Assembly (NCBI GenBank): GCA_000381565.1 | Contig: KB906725.1 | Coordinates: forward strand, 1,753,731 to 1,817,730 | Reading direction: 5' to 3' | Source: Oxalobacteraceae bacterium AB_14 | GTDB lineage: Bacteria; Pseudomonadota; Gammaproteobacteria; Burkholderiales; Burkholderiaceae_D | DNA: 64,000 nucleotides | Part shown: positions 15,602-23,676 of the stretch, piece after piece | Position numbering within the stretch: the stretch's first letter is position 1 | How the letters are laid out: every line of letters starts with the position of its first letter | Made by a program: the position numbers and the translations under genes | Notes under the pieces: generated by a model | Seen by the model: only the letters and a program-made list of their open reading frames with translations | Database searches by the model: none | What the model was told of the DNA's origin: nothing

Positions 15602-17362
15602 TTAGTCGGGACGCGGTTTGGCCGGCCACACGCGGCGCACCGTCTGGCGTTCCAGCTCTTCGGCGTGCAGGCTCAGCGCCGGCTTGATCAAGTCGCTGCG
15701 GCTGACGATGCCGATCAGCCGGCGCGTCTGCGCATCGCTGACCACCGGCAGGCGTTCCAGCTGGTGCACCGCCAGCCGCGTCGCCAGCGCGCGGCAGGTC
15801 TCGTCGGCCAGCGCGAAGATCGGCACGTTCACGCCGAACAGCTCGCCTACGCAGGCGGCGCCGGCGGCGCGCTCGCCGGCCAGGCCGGCGCGGTCCAGCA
15901 TGCCGAGCAGGGCGCCGTCGCGCGTGACCGGGAAGGCGCGGTGGCGCTGCTGCGCGCCGAAGTGGCTCGACAGCGCGTCGGCGATCGGCGTTTGCGCGTC
16001 GATGCTGGCGGGCGCCGCCGTCATGACTTCGGCCACGCTGTGGCGTTCCATCGGGTCGATACCGTATTCGCGGTAGATGTGATGGCCGCGGCGGGCGATC
16101 TTTTCGGTCAGGATGGAGCGGTGCATGGTGATCACCGTGAACGCGTAGGCCACGGTCGACGTGGCCAGCACCGGCAGCAGGGCGTTGACGTCGTGTGTCA
16201 GCTCGAACGCGAACACCACCGCCATCACCGGCGCGCGCATCATGCCGCCCAGAGTGGCGGCCATGAACACCAGCGGCCACACGGCCGGCGCGCCGCCCGG
16301 CAAATAAGGGCCGAGCAAGGCGCCCAGGCCGGCGCCGAGCATCAGCAGCGGCGCCAGCACGCCGCCGGAGGTGCCCGAGCCCAGCGCCAGCAGCCAGATC
16401 AAGGCCTTGACGATCAGCAGGCCGGCGATGGCGCTGGCGGCCAGATGGTTGTTAAGCAGGTCGGCGATGACGTCGTAGCCCACGCCCAGCGCGCGCGGCT
16501 GGAAGAAGCCGCCGATGCCGACCGCCAGCCCGCCCAGCGCCGGCCACCACATCCAGTGCAGCGGCAGCTTGTGGAAGCCGTCCTCGACGCGGTACAGCGC
16601 GCTCGACAGCAGCCAGGCCAGCGCGCCGCACAGCACGCCGCCGATCAGGCAGGACAGCAGCGCCGACGGCGGCAGCGCCTCGGTATGCAGCGGGAACAGC
16701 GGTCCGCCGTCGAGCAGCAGCGGGCGCAGAAAGCCCGCCACCGCGCACGCCACGGCCACCGGCGCCAGGCTGCGCGGACGCAGTTCGAACAACAGCAGCT
16801 CCACCGCCAGCAGCAGCGCGGCGATCGGCGTGCCGAAGATGGCCGTCATGCCGGCCACGGCGCCGGCCACCAGCAGGGTCTTGCGCTCGGCGCCGCTGAG
16901 GTGGAAATGCTGGGCGATCAGCGAGCCGACCGCGCCGCCGGTCATGATGATGGGGCCCTCGGCGCCGAACGGGCCGCCGCTGCCGATGGCGATGCCCGAA
17001 GCCAGCGGCTTGAGCACAGCCACCTTGGGCGACATGGTGCTGCTCTTGAACAGGATGGCCTCGATCGCTTCCGGGATGCCGTGGCCGCGTATCGCCTCGG
17101 TGCCGTAGCGCGCGATCAGGCCGACGACCAGGCCGCCGATCACCGGCACCGCGATCACCCAGGCGCCCAAGGTGTGGGTGGCCGGCGAGGTGAACGCGGT
17201 CGAGAATTTCTGGAAGAAGAACAGATTGGTGAAGAAATTGATCGCGTGCAGCAGCAGGTCGGCGGTCAAGGTGCTGAGCGCGCCCACCACGGCGGCGATG
17301 GCGGCGATCAGCACCAGTCGGGAACTGCCGTCGAAATCGCGGCGGGCGTCGTAATTATTCAT
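15602..17362 (-). CDS. ClC-type chloride channel/antiporter with C-terminal CBS domains
   Basis: 586 aa from the ATG at 17362; the frame is open further upstream but that part overlaps marR. The ClC membrane domain (about 1-440) has GHGIPEA at 93 in place of GSGIP, GAEGP with the gating Glu135, and GTSGGVLAPLLMLGAGLG. The C-terminus has two CBS modules (VAEVMTAAPASIDAQTP to LIGIVSRSDLIKPAL). It moves chloride, probably coupled to protons, across the inner membrane. It overlaps the marR stop by 8 bp. The Ser-to-His change in the first selectivity motif suggests altered anion preference. Confidence 0.92.
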   Translation of the reverse strand: MNNYDARRDFDGSSRLVLIAAIAAVVGALSTLTADLLLHAINFFTNLFFFQKFSTAFTSPATHTLGAWVIAVPVIGGLVVGLIARYGTEAIRGHGIPEAIEAILFKSSTMSPKVAVLKPLASGIAIGSGGPFGAEGPIIMTGGAVGSLIAQHFHLSGAERKTLLVAGAVAGMTAIFGTPIAALLLAVELLLFELRPRSLAPVAVACAVAGFLRPLLLDGGPLFPLHTEALPPSALLSCLIGGVLCGALAWLLSSALYRVEDGFHKLPLHWMWWPALGGLAVGIGGFFQPRALGVGYDVIADLLNNHLAASAIAGLLIVKALIWLLALGSGTSGGVLAPLLMLGAGLGALLGPYLPGGAPAVWPLVFMAATLGGMMRAPVMAVVFAFELTHDVNALLPVLATSTVAYAFTVITMHRSILTEKIARRGHHIYREYGIDPMERHSVAEVMTAAPASIDAQTPIADALSSHFGAQQRHRAFPVTRDGALLGMLDRAGLAGERAAGAACVGELFGVNVPIFALADETCRALATRLAVHQLERLPVVSDAQTRRLIGIVSRSDLIKPALSLHAEELERQTVRRVWPAKPRPD

Positions 17363-17783
17363 GGTCGTCGGAAGTGAGTTTGGGGATGGTGAATACGCCG
17401 TCCAGTGACAGCAGTTCCGTGCGGTGCTGCTCGGCCAGCTGGCTGAGCATCGCTTCGCCGTCCGGCAGCAAGTGGACTTCGACCCTGCGGCGGTCGCTGC
17501 TGCTGTGGCGGCGCGCGACCAGGCCGGCGGCCTCGCAGCGCGACACCAGCGCCACCACGCCGTGCGGTTTGGCCTGCAGGCGCTCGGCCAGCTCGCCGAC
17601 GGTGGCCCAGTCGCGGCCTGGGTAGCCCTTGATGTGCAGCAGCAGCAGGTATTGCAGCGGCGTGATGCCCTTGGCCTGCACCACGTCTTCGGAAAAGCGT
17701 TCGAAGCGCCGCATCTGGTAGCGGAATTCGGACAGCGCGGCAAAGTCGGACTTGGCCAGCGGCGGAGGGGAGCGTGAGGGCAT
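17355..17783 (-). CDS. MarR-family transcriptional regulator
   Basis: 142 aa winged-helix protein. It shows ITPLQYLLLLHIKGYP, the recognition region ATVGELAERLQAKPHGVVALVSRCEAAGLV and the wing ARRHSSSDRRRVEVHLLPDG. MarR proteins are dimeric, ligand-responsive repressors. It is the first gene of a two-gene operon with the ClC gene, overlapping it by 8 bp. A perfect 9-bp inverted repeat lies 29 bp upstream, so autorepression of marR-clc is likely. Confidence 0.93.
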   Translation of the reverse strand: MPSRSPPPLAKSDFAALSEFRYQMRRFERFSEDVVQAKGITPLQYLLLLHIKGYPGRDWATVGELAERLQAKPHGVVALVSRCEAAGLVARRHSSSDRRRVEVHLLPDGEAMLSQLAEQHRTELLSLDGVFTIPKLTSDDHE

Positions 17784-17811
17784 GGCGCTAGTGTGGAGTG
17801 TGAAAGCGCGT

Positions 17812-17834
17812 AATATATCACGACATGATATATT
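17812..17834. promoter_or_regulatory. MarR-type operator of the marR-clc operon
   Basis: AATATATCA (17812-17820) and TGATATATT (17826-17834) are perfect inverted arms with a 5-bp spacer. The site lies 29-51 bp upstream of the marR start, where it would overlap the promoter. Its size and symmetry fit a MarR dimer. Confidence 0.75.
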
Positions 17835-17844
17835 TTATCGAGGC

Positions 17845-17871
17845 AAAAAAAATCCCCGACTAGGCGGGGAT
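17845..17871 (-). terminator. Rho-independent terminator after phaZ
   Basis: On the reverse strand ATCCCCGCC/GGGGAT hairpins around TAGTC and is followed by eight T. It lies about 20 bp beyond the phaZ stop and separates phaZ from the marR operator. Confidence 0.85.
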
Positions 17872-17889
17872 CTTGTGGAGCCGTGGCGT

Positions 17890-19125
17890 TTAGCCGTGTT
17901 TCTTGATGAAGTCGGTGATCTTCGGGCACACCATCTCGCGCCAGCGGCGGCCGGAGAAGATGCCGTAGTGGCCGGCGCCCGGCGCCACGAAGTCCTGCTG
18001 CATGTCGGCCGGGATGCCGGAGCACAGGTCGTGCGCGGCCTGGGTCTGGCCGGCGCCGGAGATGTCGTCCAGCTCGCCTTCGACGGTGAACAGCGCCACC
18101 GTGGTGATGTCCTGCGGACGCACCGGCTTGCCGCCGACCATCCACGTACCCTTGGGCAGCGCGAAGTCCTGGAACACGGTCTTGATGGTGTCCAGGTAGT
18201 ACTCGGCCGGCATGTCCAGCACGGCGTTGTACTCATCGTAGAACTTGCGGTGGCTGTCGGCCGGCTCGTCGTCGCCCTCGACCAGGTGCATATAGAACTC
18301 GCGGTGGCTCTGCGCGTGGCGGCCAGGATTCATGGCGATGAAGCCGGCGTGCTGCAGGAAGCCCGGATAGACCTTGCGGCCGAAACCTGGGTAGTTCGGC
18401 GGCACCGCGTAGATCACGGTGTTTTCAAACCACGAGAATTTCTTTTCGGTGGCCAGGTTGTTGACCTGCGTCGGCGAGCGGCGCGGATCGATCGGGCCGC
18501 CCATCATGGTCATGGTCTTCGGCAGCTTCGGATCCTTGGCGGTGGCCATCAGCGCAATCGCCGCCAGCACCGGCACGGTCGGCTGGCAGACGGAAATCAC
18601 GTGCACGTCCGGACCCAGCTGGCGTATGAAGTCCTGCACGTAGTAGATGTAGTCGTCCAGGTGGAACGCGCCCTCCGACAGCGGCACCATGCGGGCGTCG
18701 GTCCAGTCGGTGATGAAAACGTCGTGGTTGTGCAACAGGCCGCGCACGGTGTCGCGCAGCAGCGTCGAGTGGTGGCCCGACAGCGGCGCCACCAGCAGCA
18801 CGGTCGGCTGTTTCAGGGCCTTGGCCTGCTTGGCGTCCAGGTCTTTCTTGAAATGGATCAGGCGGCAGAAGGCCTTGTTGGTCACCACTTCTTCGATGAT
18901 GCCGATGGTCTGGCCGTTGACCTCGGTGCTGTCGATTTCAAACGCCGGCTTCTCGTAGTCCTTGCCCAGCCGGTACATCAGCTCGTAGCCGGCGGCGATG
19001 CGCTGCGAAAACGGCGTGTGCGCCAGGGGCGACACCGGATTGGTGAACATCTTGGACGAGGCGTCGGCCCACTGCATCAGCGGGGTCAGGAACGAGCGGT
19101 GCATTTCGTGCAGGTGGTAGAGCAT
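17890..19125 (-). CDS. phaZ: Intracellular polyhydroxyalkanoate depolymerase
   Basis: 411 aa from the ATG at 19125, preceded by AGGAA at good spacing; the frame extends 13 codons further without a better site. An alpha/beta hydrolase of the PhaZ1 type: the nucleophile elbow is HVISVCQPTVPVL with Cys180 in place of Ser, and GAGHYGIFSGRRWR near the C-terminus carries the catalytic His. It mobilises stored native PHB inside the cell. No export signal is present. A PHA-granule-region protein is encoded at 21079-21360. Confidence 0.93.
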   Translation of the reverse strand: MLYHLHEMHRSFLTPLMQWADASSKMFTNPVSPLAHTPFSQRIAAGYELMYRLGKDYEKPAFEIDSTEVNGQTIGIIEEVVTNKAFCRLIHFKKDLDAKQAKALKQPTVLLVAPLSGHHSTLLRDTVRGLLHNHDVFITDWTDARMVPLSEGAFHLDDYIYYVQDFIRQLGPDVHVISVCQPTVPVLAAIALMATAKDPKLPKTMTMMGGPIDPRRSPTQVNNLATEKKFSWFENTVIYAVPPNYPGFGRKVYPGFLQHAGFIAMNPGRHAQSHREFYMHLVEGDDEPADSHRKFYDEYNAVLDMPAEYYLDTIKTVFQDFALPKGTWMVGGKPVRPQDITTVALFTVEGELDDISGAGQTQAAHDLCSGIPADMQQDFVAPGAGHYGIFSGRRWREMVCPKITDFIKKHG

Positions 19126-19292
19126 AATTATTCCTGGGATCAAGAGCTTGGTGCGATGCACCAATACCTCACATCATAAGCCAAATTATAGATTATTTGT
19201 TTGTGACGTAAAGCATTCCAAAGTACCGCCGGGCAAGCCTACGTATTATCCACAATGCCGCCGTGGTCAAACAATAATACCGCCGAACCAAG

Positions 19293-19320
19293 AAAAAAAG
19301 CAGCGTTTCCGCTGCTTTTG
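19293..19320. terminator. Terminator after the ferredoxin-NADP reductase gene
   Basis: AAAGCAGCG and CGCTGCTTT form a perfect hairpin with A- and T-rich flanks on both strands, 20 bp past the reductase stop. It could work in both directions. Confidence 0.8.
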
Positions 19321-19340
19321 TGTAGGACATTTGCTGATGC

Positions 19341-20408
19341 TTAGTCGAAGACCGGGGTTTCCACTCCGAGAACCTTGTGCAGTTTCGGCGACGTGGTGGT
19401 GTATTGCATGTGGATCTTCTTGTCCGGGAAGATGTAGGGCGCGGCGCCGAAGGCGGCCAGCGCGGCTTCGTGGAAGCCCGACAGGATTAGTTTTTTCTTG
19501 CCCGGATAGGTGTTGATGTCGCCCACGGCGAAGATGCCCGGCACGTTGGTCTCGAATTTCTCGGTGTTTTGCACCTTCAGCTGGCGGCGTTCGATGTCCA
19601 GGCCCCATTCGGCGATCGGACCGAGCTTCGGCGACAGGCCGAAGAACACCAGCAGCATGTCCAGCGGCACGCGGCGGGTCACGCCGTCGGCGCCGGTCAC
19701 CTTCAGCTGCGACAGCTTGCCGTTGTCGTCGGCTTCGTAGCCGGTGGCCTGGCCGATGATCAGTTGCATTTCGTATTCATCGCACAAGGCTTTCATCTTG
19801 GCGACCGAGGCTGGCGCGGCGCGGAAGTCTTCGCGGCGGTGCAGCAGAACCACCGATTCGGCCTTGCCGACGAAGTTCAGCGCCCAGTCCAGCGCCGAGT
19901 CGCCGCCGCCACAGATGACCAGGTTCTTGCCTTCGAACTGGGCAGGGTCCTTGACCTTGTAGTGCAATTGCGAACCTTCGAACGCTTCGATGCCGTCCAC
20001 TTTCAGCGTGCGGGCCTGGAACGAGCCGACGCCGGCGGCGATGAAGATGGTCTTGGTGATGAAGGCGGTGCCGGCGCTGGTCTCGACGTCGAAGCGGCCG
20101 TCGTCGCGGCGCGCGACCCTGGTCACTTCCTGGCCCAGGTGGAAGGTCGGCTCGAACGGCTCGATCTGCTTGAGCAGGTTGTCGGTCAGTTCCTGGCCGG
20201 TGCACGACGGCACGGCCGGGATGTCGTAGATCGGCTTGTCCGGGTACAGTTCCACGCACTGTCCGCCCACCGCGCCCAGCGAATCGATCACGTGGGCTTT
20301 GATTTCCAGCAGGCCGAGTTCGAAGACCTGGAACAGGCCGACCGGGCCGGCGCCGATGATGACGGCATCGGCTTCGATGACGCCAGGGGAGGTGACAGTG
20401 CTATTCAT
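19341..20408 (-). CDS. Ferredoxin-NADP+ reductase, thioredoxin-reductase-like type
   Basis: 355 aa. A FAD-binding IIGAGPVGLFQVFELG and an NADPH-binding ICGGGDSALDWAL are followed by the family end GIFAVGDINTYPGKKKLI. The CxxC pair of true thioredoxin reductases is absent, which places it in the TrxR-like FNR group (YumC type). It moves electrons between NADPH and ferredoxin/flavodoxin. The ferredoxin gene fdxA sits 104 bp upstream on the same strand and is the likely partner. Confidence 0.9.
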   Translation of the reverse strand: MNSTVTSPGVIEADAVIIGAGPVGLFQVFELGLLEIKAHVIDSLGAVGGQCVELYPDKPIYDIPAVPSCTGQELTDNLLKQIEPFEPTFHLGQEVTRVARRDDGRFDVETSAGTAFITKTIFIAAGVGSFQARTLKVDGIEAFEGSQLHYKVKDPAQFEGKNLVICGGGDSALDWALNFVGKAESVVLLHRREDFRAAPASVAKMKALCDEYEMQLIIGQATGYEADDNGKLSQLKVTGADGVTRRVPLDMLLVFFGLSPKLGPIAEWGLDIERRQLKVQNTEKFETNVPGIFAVGDINTYPGKKKLILSGFHEAALAAFGAAPYIFPDKKIHMQYTTTSPKLHKVLGVETPVFD

Positions 20409-20512
20409 ACGTGGTTTCCTGTTATTTCAGTAGTGGTTAGGCAACACCGGGCTGCGCGGCGGCTGTTGCCAGCGTTCGCGGAGGGCGCGGGCTGCCTCGC
20501 CAGACGGGCGTC

Positions 20513-20836
20513 TTAGCGTACCAGCAGGTGCAGTTTTTCTTTGACGTCCTTGAACTGGTCCGCTTCCGGCAGTGGCGGGATGGTCTTGGTAATCGAAGGC
20601 CAGTTGCGGGCGAGGTCGACGTTAATCTTGATGAATTGCTGCTGGTCGCCAGGCACGTCTTCTTCGGCGAAGATCGCGTTGACCGGGCATTCGGCCACGC
20701 ACACGGCGCAGTCGATGCACTCGTCGGGGTCGATCGCGAGGAAGTTCGGGCCTTGGCGGAAACAATCTACCGGGCAAACATCGACGCAGTCCGTATAGCG
20801 GCAGCTGATGCAAGATTCGGTGACAACGTGGGTCAT
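20513..20836 (-). CDS. fdxA: 7Fe ferredoxin FdxA
   Basis: 107 aa. The N-terminal cluster motif is THVVTESCISCRYTDCVDVC, with Cys 9, 12, 17 and 21 and VDC25. A second motif, CIDCAVCVAECPV, has Cys 40, 43, 46 and 50. This is the 3Fe-4S plus 4Fe-4S FdxA layout with the usual C-terminal extension (WPSITKTIPPLPEADQFKDV). It donates electrons in the cytoplasm and is probably reduced by the adjacent reductase. Confidence 0.95.
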   Translation of the reverse strand: MTHVVTESCISCRYTDCVDVCPVDCFRQGPNFLAIDPDECIDCAVCVAECPVNAIFAEEDVPGDQQQFIKINVDLARNWPSITKTIPPLPEADQFKDVKEKLHLLVR

Positions 20837-21078
20837 AACAGTCCTATCAATGTTGGTGTGCAGCGGCGTCGGCGGCGGTGGGATGGCCCGGCTAACCTCA
20901 GCAAAGCACTGTATTTTAAGGTAATTCGCTATTTCTCACAAATTGCGCTTATATACAATACCTATAAGCAAATGCGTTGCGGCGCGTGCGGGGAGGCCGC
21001 CGGGCCCGGCGCGGCCGGGCTGGCGCGGCGGCGGCGCAACTGGCATCATGGCGGCTTTTCTATCATAGAGGATGCCGG

Positions 21079-21360
21079 ATGGCTGATATCAACATCGTCC
21101 AGGCGCACCACCTGGCGCTGGAACCGGCCCGCGCGGCGGCCCAGGAAGTGGCCGACAAGCTGGCCGAGCAATTTGATCTGGAATGCGTATGGGATGGCGA
21201 TGTGCTGCGTTTCGAGCGCAGCGGCGTCAGCGGATCGCTGAGCTTGTTGCCGGACGAGGCGCGCCTGCATATCGCGCTGGGTTTCCTGTTCAGCGCGTTC
21301 TCGGCGCAGATCGAGGCCAAGGTGGCCGACAAGATGCGGCGCGTGTTCAGCGCCGCTTAG
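21079..21360 (+). CDS. Polyhydroxyalkanoate system (PHA_gran_rgn) protein
   Basis: 93 aa from the ATG at 21079, preceded by AGAGGA; the longer frame back to 20977 is Arg/Gly-rich non-coding sequence. ADINIVQAHHLALEPARAAAQEVADKLAEQFDLECVWDGDVLRFERSGVSG matches the small family encoded near PHA synthase clusters (PF09650). Its biochemical role is unknown; association with granules is inferred from the family. The phaZ gene is 2 kb away. Confidence 0.8.
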   Translation: MADINIVQAHHLALEPARAAAQEVADKLAEQFDLECVWDGDVLRFERSGVSGSLSLLPDEARLHIALGFLFSAFSAQIEAKVADKMRRVFSAA

Positions 21361-21379
21361 GTTGAGCCCCGCACGGCCA

Positions 21380-21411
21380 GGTGGGGTCTGACCCCGTGGG
21401 GTCTGCCCCCT
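21380..21411. repeat. GGGGTCTGACCCC-type short repeat
   Basis: GGTGGGGTCTGACCCC followed by GTGGGGTCTGCCCCC, two imperfect copies of a self-complementary motif just after the 21360 stop. A related GGGGTCAGGTCTGAC element occurs at 31817 and, inverted, at 32316. It looks like a dispersed intergenic repeat. Confidence 0.5.
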
Positions 21412-21454
21412 AAGTGGCAGCGCCAGCGTAGCGCCGGGGCATGCGGGGTTGGTA

Positions 21455-21706
21455 TTACTTCAGACCTTCGATCAGGTCGATGTACTGCTGTTTGGCTTCG
21501 TCCAGCGAGGTGCCTTGCAGCGCGGCCCAGGCGTCGAACTTGGCGCGGCCGACGAAGTCGGTCATGCCGGGACGGTCGCCGCTGGCGTCGCCCGCCGAAC
21601 CCTGCTTGAACAGCGCGTAGATCTTCAGCAGCGTCATGTTGTCCGGGCGCTCGGGCAGGTTCTTCGAATCGAGCTGGGCTTGCGCGAATTGCTCTTCTAA
21701 ACTCAT
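21455..21706 (-). CDS. Acyl-CoA-binding protein
   Basis: 83 aa from the ATG at 21706, preceded by GAGGAGAAG. It shows LEEQFAQAQLDSKNLPERPD, MTLLKIYALFKQGSAGD and ARAKFDAWAAL-like residues (here GRAKFDAWAALQGTSLDEAKQQYIDL). These are the YxLYKQ and KWDAW blocks of the ACBP four-helix fold, with the aromatic and lysine contacts for the acyl-CoA. It buffers long-chain acyl-CoA in the cytoplasm. The upstream in-frame ATGs at 21760 and nearby lack a binding site. Confidence 0.92.
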   Translation of the reverse strand: MSLEEQFAQAQLDSKNLPERPDNMTLLKIYALFKQGSAGDASGDRPGMTDFVGRAKFDAWAALQGTSLDEAKQQYIDLIEGLK

Positions 21707-21788
21707 CACTTCTCCTCGGGTAGGTGGGGTAGCCGCCATCATACCCGCAGCCGCCGCCAAAACCGCTAGAGGGTCTCCTCAAAAACAG

Positions 21789-21832
21789 AACGGCGGACAG
21801 GCCGGTCACTAGACCTGGCATGTACCGCCGTT
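21789..21832 (-). terminator. Probable terminator after the HU gene
   Basis: AACGGCGG/CCGCCGTT outer arms with an inner GGTC/GACC pair form a long stem. On the reverse strand it is followed by CTGTTTTT. It lies 60 bp past the HU stop. Confidence 0.6.
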
Positions 21833-21892
21833 TCCGGTGCCCTGGCGGGCACTGGCAGCGCGGCGTGCAGCCGCGTGCCGGAGCGCCTGCGC

Positions 21893-22180
21893 TTACTTCT
21901 TCTTCGTCGGGTTGACTGCCGACTTCAGGGTCGCGCCAGCCGAGAATTTTGGAGTTTTCGACGCAGCGATCTTGATCGCTTCGCCGGTTGCAGGATTGCG
22001 GCCTTTGCGAGCAGCGCGTTTCGCTACGGAGAAGGTGCCGAAGCCGGTGATGCCTACCGTGTCGCCTTTTTTCAGACGCTCGGTGATGATGGCGATCAGA
22101 GTATTCACTGCACCGTTGGCGGCAGCAGCGGACACTTCAGTGCGTTTCGCAAATTCTGCAATCAATTCGCCTTTTTTCAT
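21893..22180 (-). CDS. HU-family nucleoid protein
   Basis: 95 aa. Begins MKKGELIAEFAKRTEVS, has VGITGFGTFSVAKRAARKGRNPATGE with the DNA-inserting proline arm (RNPATG), and ends in a Lys-rich tail. HU dimers bend and constrain DNA without strong sequence preference. The length and arm fit HU rather than IHF. Expressed alone from the reverse strand, with a good AGGAGG-type site before the start. Confidence 0.95.
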   Translation of the reverse strand: MKKGELIAEFAKRTEVSAAAANGAVNTLIAIITERLKKGDTVGITGFGTFSVAKRAARKGRNPATGEAIKIAASKTPKFSAGATLKSAVNPTKKK

Positions 22181-22384
22181 TACTACCTCCTTGGTTATTA
22201 GAGCGCGCAGATTAGCATAAATATTGTCAAATGTAATGGTTTCTGTACGAAGTAGCCCTTACAGTAGCTGCCGCGCCACGCTGCACCGCAATAAAACCCC
22301 CGTGTTTACAGGCGCTACGCGGCGCGCGCGGACCCGCGTCGCGCTGCAAAAAGGGTTATGATGGGATGATCGGGGACGGGAATC

Positions 22385-23164
22385 ATGACCTTTTCAGACG
22401 AGACTTTGATCGCATATGCCGACGGCGAACTGGACGACGCCATGCGTCTCGCCGTCGAGTCCGCCATGCGCCGCGACAGCAGCATCGCCCGCCGCGTGGC
22501 CCGCCTGCGTGCCGCGCGCGACGAGGTGTATGCCGAGCAGGCGCCGTCCGGCGTCGAGCTGGGTTCCCATCCGCGCCACGCCAAGGTGGTGCAGCTGGCG
22601 GCGGTGCGCGCGCAGCGCGCCGCGCAGCAGCAGGCCGCGCGCAAGGCGGCCAGGCATCAATGGGGCTGGCTGGAATGGAGCGCGCTGGCGCTGGTCATGG
22701 TGCTGGGCCTGGCGGCCGGCAAATTCGGCCTGGCGCGCTGGCAGCCGGGCTGGTTCAGCGAACCGGCCGCGGCGCCGACCACCGTCGCCAGCCGCAACGG
22801 CATGCTGGTCGCGCAGGGCCGCCTGGCCAACGCGCTGAGCCTGCAGATGGGCGGCGCCGCGCCGTCGGAAGGCGAGGTGCGGGTGGGGCTGAGTTTTCTG
22901 TCGAACGAGGGAGGCTACTGCCGCAGCTTTACGCTGGTGGGCCTGAGCCAGGATCTGGTGGGGATCGCCTGCCGGGCCAGCGATGAGTGGCGCATCCCGG
23001 TGCTGGTGCAGAATGCACGGCCGCTGCCGGCGCCAGGCGCCTACGGCCTGGGCGGCGCCGACATGCCGACGGCGCTGCTCGAAGCGATCGACCAGCGCAT
23101 CGTCGGCGGCATGCTCGACACGCGGGCGGAGCTGGAAGCGCTGCGCAGGAACTGGCAGCGCTGA
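22385..23164 (+). CDS. Putative anti-sigma factor, single-pass membrane protein
   Basis: 259 aa. The N-terminus FSDETLIAYADGELDDAMRLAVESAM is the hallmark of cytoplasmic anti-sigma domains, though the HxxxCxxC zinc motif is missing. One transmembrane helix (LEWSALALVMVLGLAAGKFGLA) is at about 98-118, followed by a periplasmic domain (VRVGLSFLSNEGGYCRSFTLV). No ECF sigma gene adjoins it. It is therefore either an orphan anti-sigma or a relative with another partner. Weak neighbourhood support keeps the call tentative. Confidence 0.65.
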   Translation: MTFSDETLIAYADGELDDAMRLAVESAMRRDSSIARRVARLRAARDEVYAEQAPSGVELGSHPRHAKVVQLAAVRAQRAAQQQAARKAARHQWGWLEWSALALVMVLGLAAGKFGLARWQPGWFSEPAAAPTTVASRNGMLVAQGRLANALSLQMGGAAPSEGEVRVGLSFLSNEGGYCRSFTLVGLSQDLVGIACRASDEWRIPVLVQNARPLPAPGAYGLGGADMPTALLEAIDQRIVGGMLDTRAELEALRRNWQR

Positions 23165-23179
23165 CTGCGGCACTTGTAC

Positions 23180-23536
23180 TTAAACGCCCAGCAGTTCCAC
23201 GTCAAAAATCAGCGTGGCGTTTGGCGGGATCACGCCGCCGGCGCCGCGCGAGCCGTAGCCCAGTTCGGCAGGGATGATCAGCTGGCGCACGCCGCCGATC
23301 TTCATGCCTTGCACGCCCTCATCCCAGCCGCGGATGACCATGCCGGCGCCCAGGGCGAACTCGAATGGATCGTTGCGGTCTTTGCTGGAGTCGAATTTGG
23401 CGCCCTTGCTGCCGTCGTCGTTGCGCAGCCAGCCGGTGTAATGCACGGTGACATTCTGGCCGGCCTTGGCGACGTCGCCTTCGCCTTCGGTCAGTTCGAT
23501 GTATTGCAGGCCGGAGTCGGTGGTGATCGTGGTCAT
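23180..23536 (-). CDS. FKBP-type peptidyl-prolyl cis-trans isomerase
   Basis: 118 aa, a single FKBP domain without signal peptide. It shows VTVHYTGWLRNDDGSKGAKFDSS, FALGAGMVIRGWDEGVQGMKIGG, LIIPAELGYGSRG and the end IPPNATLIFDVELLGV. The aromatic pocket residues (Y, F, D, W, Y, F) are all present. It is a cytoplasmic prolyl isomerase of the small FkpB/Fbp class. It is convergent with the anti-sigma-like gene, 15 bp apart. Confidence 0.95.
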   Translation of the reverse strand: MTTITTDSGLQYIELTEGEGDVAKAGQNVTVHYTGWLRNDDGSKGAKFDSSKDRNDPFEFALGAGMVIRGWDEGVQGMKIGGVRQLIIPAELGYGSRGAGGVIPPNATLIFDVELLGV

Positions 23537-23676
23537 GATTTTCCTTCTATGGAGTCGTTAAAGATAGCCCCGAATTGTAGCAGGGCGCCCGCGGCAAGGA
23601 ATAATTGGGGCATTTGTCTCGTCCCGGCGCGGTTTGCACGTAAAATAAACGTTTTGCTCCTTCAAGCGATTTTTAC

